From the NCBI GenBank assembly GCA_023146355.1, contig JAGLCH010000019.1:1-8523 (forward strand): a stretch of DNA of 8,523 nucleotides. Reading direction: 5' to 3'. This DNA comes from Bacteriovoracaceae bacterium (GTDB taxonomy: Bacteria; Bdellovibrionota; Bacteriovoracia; Bacteriovoracales; Bacteriovoracaceae). The position numbers and the translations under genes were made by a program. Shown here piece after piece: positions 6,618-8,523 of the stretch. Numbering within the stretch: position 1 is the first letter of the stretch; every line of letters starts with the position of its first letter. The notes beneath the pieces are model-generated. The model saw only the letters and a list, made by a program, of their open reading frames with translations. It was not told the origin of the DNA and ran no database searches.

Positions 6618-7662
6618 AGTTTTAGAACTTACTGTCCTTCTTCCCTTGTCTGCATTATGGGAAAGTGTTTATCGGTTCCGCCGGTTCCTCTATAACTATA
6701 ACTTTTTTCACAGCTACTCTTTTGAAGTGCCAATAGTTTCCGTTGGAAATGTCTTTTTTGGTGGAACCGGAAAGACACCTTTTTCAATGTGGCTTGGAGA
6801 ATACTTTCACCAAAAAGAAAAGAAGGTGATGGTCTTAATGAGAGGTTATAAAGGTAACCTTGAAAGTGGTAATGGGATTCTTAATAGCTCTTCTATGGTT
6901 GGTTATAATCCCCATGACTTCGGGGATGAAGCAATACTTTTGGCCAGAAGACTGAGCAATGCATCTGTTGTTGTTGGAAAGAATCGAGCGCAAAATCTCT
7001 GTCATTATTTTCCATTAGAGAATCCTGATGTGGTTGTACTCGATGATGGTCATCAGCACTTAAAGCTCAATAGAAAACTCAACTTTGTTCTCTTTGATTC
7101 ACTCATGTCCCTAGATAAGTATCACACTGCTCCAAGAGGGTATCTACGTGAGGGGCTTACAAGTCTTAAAGATGTTGATGTTATTGCATTTGGTAGAGCT
7201 GACCTTGTATCCAGATCTAAAATAAATAGTGTTAAGTCATTAATTAATCCTTATCTTGAAAAAGATGTGATTTTTGCTGAGTTTTGCTATGAGCCCACTG
7301 GCCTTTACAATTCAAATTTTGACTATATTCATGATCTTGAATTTCTCAGAGGTAAAAAAGTAATCTGTATTGCGGGAGTCGCTTCTCCAGAGGCCTTTTA
7401 TACATCGATTCAAAATCATGGTGCTGATGTTATTCATCGCGCATCATTTCCAGATCACCATTACTTTACACTTGAAGAGTTAACAGAAGTTTTGGCACTT
7501 GCGAGAGAAAATCAAGCAATTGTGATTACTACAGAAAAAGATATTGTTAAAATGCGTCGTGTAGTTGAAGACGAGAGACTACTTTTTCTTGAAGTTAAAG
7601 TTAAGTTTTTGAGTGGGCAAGAAGAAATCGAAAAACGACTAGATCAAGTCTTAAAGGTGTAA
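6598..7662 (+). CDS. lpxK: Tetraacyldisaccharide 4'-kinase LpxK
   Basis: LpxK uses ATP to phosphorylate the 4' position of the lipid A disaccharide, giving lipid IVA, at the cytoplasmic face of the inner membrane. The 354-residue product has a hydrophobic N-terminal helix (about 4–22) for membrane attachment, a P-loop GGTGKTP (55–61) preceded by VSVGN, and MRGYKG (81–86; usually SRGYGG). FGDEA (108–112) follows and contains the catalytic-region Asp110. DDGHQH (149–154; usually DDGLQH), YLREGL (182–187), FPDHHYF (284–290) and TTEKDIVK (311–318) are also present. I chose the ATG at 6598, giving the start MKKILF and a 20-base overlap with lpxB. An in-frame TTG at 6583 and GTG at 6589 would add five or three residues, but no clear ribosome binding site favours them. 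The overlap suggests translational coupling. Confidence 0.94.
   Translation: MKKILFKVLELTVLLPLSALWESVYRFRRFLYNYNFFHSYSFEVPIVSVGNVFFGGTGKTPFSMWLGEYFHQKEKKVMVLMRGYKGNLESGNGILNSSSMVGYNPHDFGDEAILLARRLSNASVVVGKNRAQNLCHYFPLENPDVVVLDDGHQHLKLNRKLNFVLFDSLMSLDKYHTAPRGYLREGLTSLKDVDVIAFGRADLVSRSKINSVKSLINPYLEKDVIFAEFCYEPTGLYNSNFDYIHDLEFLRGKKVICIAGVASPEAFYTSIQNHGADVIHRASFPDHHYFTLEELTEVLALARENQAIVITTEKDIVKMRRVVEDERLLFLEVKVKFLSGQEEIEKRLDQVLKV
7653..7659 (+). promoter_or_regulatory. Ribosome binding site for the terminal lipoprotein gene
   Basis: AAAGGTG at the very end of lpxK stands four bases before the ATG at 7664. It supports that ATG, which in turn gives a proper lipoprotein signal peptide. Confidence 0.55.
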
Positions 7663-7663
7663 A

Positions 7664-8523
7664 ATGAAATTTGTATTTTTACTTCTACTATCCCTTCTTT
7701 TTGGCTGTTCTGGTGGAGCAATAAAAGTTGATCCGAATGAATCAAGTCAGATTGAGGAAACTTTTAACCTCTCTGATAATGAACTCAAAGCTCTGACCTC
7801 GCCTGTTGTAGTGCCAGTGAAGTCTTTACCTTCTAAGAAAAATAAAAAAAGAAAAAATGTGAAGAGAAAAGTGGTCTCTAGCACTAGGAAAAGCAAAGTT
7901 ATTCCTACTAGTGTCCTTCCTGATGACTACCCACCAGAATATGTTGAGTATGATAAAAAATCAAAAGTATATTGGGATATGTTTAAACCCTCCGTTCGCA
8001 TCGGAGAAAAGCTCCGCCTTAGAATAAAGTACTCTATATTTACAGTTGGGGATGCCATCATTGAAAATATGGGGATAAAAAAACTCTTTGAACAAGATGT
8101 TGTACACACTCAGGTTCGTATCAAGTCTGCGAACTACTACAGTGCCATCTACAGCTTAAATGATGTCCTTGACTCATACATAAGTTTAAAAACATTCACT
8201 CCAGTAAAGTACAGTTTAATACAGCGTGAAACCCGGCAGGATGTAGATGACCTTCAAATCTTTTCTCAGAAGGAACATAAAACTCACTACTGGTACAGGC
8301 GGCTAAAGAAAAAAACTAACTACGAAAAAAAGAAAAAGAAGGTTGCCTATATTCCGAAGTACTTTCTCGATACTTTTTCAGGCTTTTTCTTTTTAAGAGG
8401 TCTCCCGCTTGATAAGTTGAAAGTTGTCGAGTTTCCTGTGGTTTCAAGAGCGGAAGTGGATATTATGCAGTTAACCTATATTGGTATCGAAACGATTGAG
8501 ATCATGGATAAAGATGTCAGGGC
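7664..8523 (+). CDS. DUF3108-like lipoprotein, 3' end beyond the window
   Basis: An open frame of 286 codons runs from an ATG one base after the lpxK stop to the right edge without a stop, so the gene is incomplete here. The product starts with a lipoprotein signal peptide: MKF, a leucine-rich core, and lipobox LFGC with Cys15. Serine at the next position suggests outer-membrane sorting by the E. coli rule. A Lys/Arg-rich linker follows (about 58–78). The folded part opens at RIGEKLRLRIKYSIFTVGDA (112–131), which resembles the start of DUF3108 domains (GExLxYxv…G.A). Further matches are the Y-S-x-x-S-Y-type strand region, the TFTPVKYSL segment and DTFSGFFFLRGLPL, like the 'D.lS.lyyLR' motif of that family. 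I assign the family from memory of its pattern. The function is unknown; the neighbours suggest a role in envelope or lipopolysaccharide biogenesis. Confidence 0.75.
   Translation, partial: MKFVFLLLLSLLFGCSGGAIKVDPNESSQIEETFNLSDNELKALTSPVVVPVKSLPSKKNKKRKNVKRKVVSSTRKSKVIPTSVLPDDYPPEYVEYDKKSKVYWDMFKPSVRIGEKLRLRIKYSIFTVGDAIIENMGIKKLFEQDVVHTQVRIKSANYYSAIYSLNDVLDSYISLKTFTPVKYSLIQRETRQDVDDLQIFSQKEHKTHYWYRRLKKKTNYEKKKKKVAYIPKYFLDTFSGFFFLRGLPLDKLKVVEFPVVSRAEVDIMQLTYIGIETIEIMDKDVR

Noticed and set aside
7927..8109. A 60-codon minus-strand frame near the right edge
   Set aside because: It overlaps the plus-strand lipoprotein gene, which has a good start site and a lipobox; the minus frame has no features.
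1..8523. Mobile elements, tRNA or rRNA genes, phage genes or a new defence system
   Set aside because: No transposase, terminal repeats, tRNA-like folds or unassigned gene group are visible; nearly all bases belong to recognised envelope genes.

Overview
The window is a compact, one-directional (+ strand) block of outer-membrane biogenesis genes from a Gram-negative bacterium that makes lipid A. Its AT-rich, lysine-rich coding style and the order lolD – bamA – skp – lpxD – fabZ – lpxA – lpxB – lpxK – DUF3108-type lipoprotein suggest a deltaproteobacterium-like lineage. My leading guess is Bdellovibrionota, in particular the Bacteriovorax/Halobacteriovorax side. That placement is an inference from gene order and protein style, with no marker gene to confirm it.

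Layout: 1–138 is the 3' end of a LolD-type lipoprotein-export ATPase gene. 139–271 is the only real intergenic gap; it holds a candidate promoter (-10 at 151–156), a weak hairpin followed by nine T's, and the bamA ribosome binding site. From 272 to the right edge the genes are packed with gaps of 0–18 bases or overlaps: bamA (272–2587), skp/ompH (2604–3113), lpxD (3132–4157, GTG start), fabZ (4168–4656), lpxA (4665–5462), lpxB (5463–6617), lpxK (6598–7662) and a lipoprotein gene that runs off the window (7664 to beyond 8523). This looks like one operon.

How the genes work together: LolD powers release of lipoproteins from the inner membrane. Skp escorts unfolded outer-membrane proteins through the periplasm, and BamA inserts them. 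LpxA and LpxD add 3-hydroxyacyl chains to the UDP-sugar precursor, LpxB joins two sugars, and LpxK phosphorylates the 4' position. FabZ draws on the same 3-hydroxyacyl-ACP pool for phospholipid synthesis, so it sets the balance with lipid A. The hydrolase between LpxD and LpxB (LpxH, LpxI or LpxG), LpxC, KdtA/WaaA and MsbA are not in the window and must be elsewhere.

No mobile element, CRISPR array, RNA gene or wholly new system is visible. The points worth attention are family-unusual residues in several lipid A enzymes (LpxA Thr73 and Ser157, LpxB Thr275, LpxD Met233 and a short C-terminus), an insertion in FabZ, a possible leader/attenuator before bamA, and a strongly basic linker in the terminal lipoprotein.
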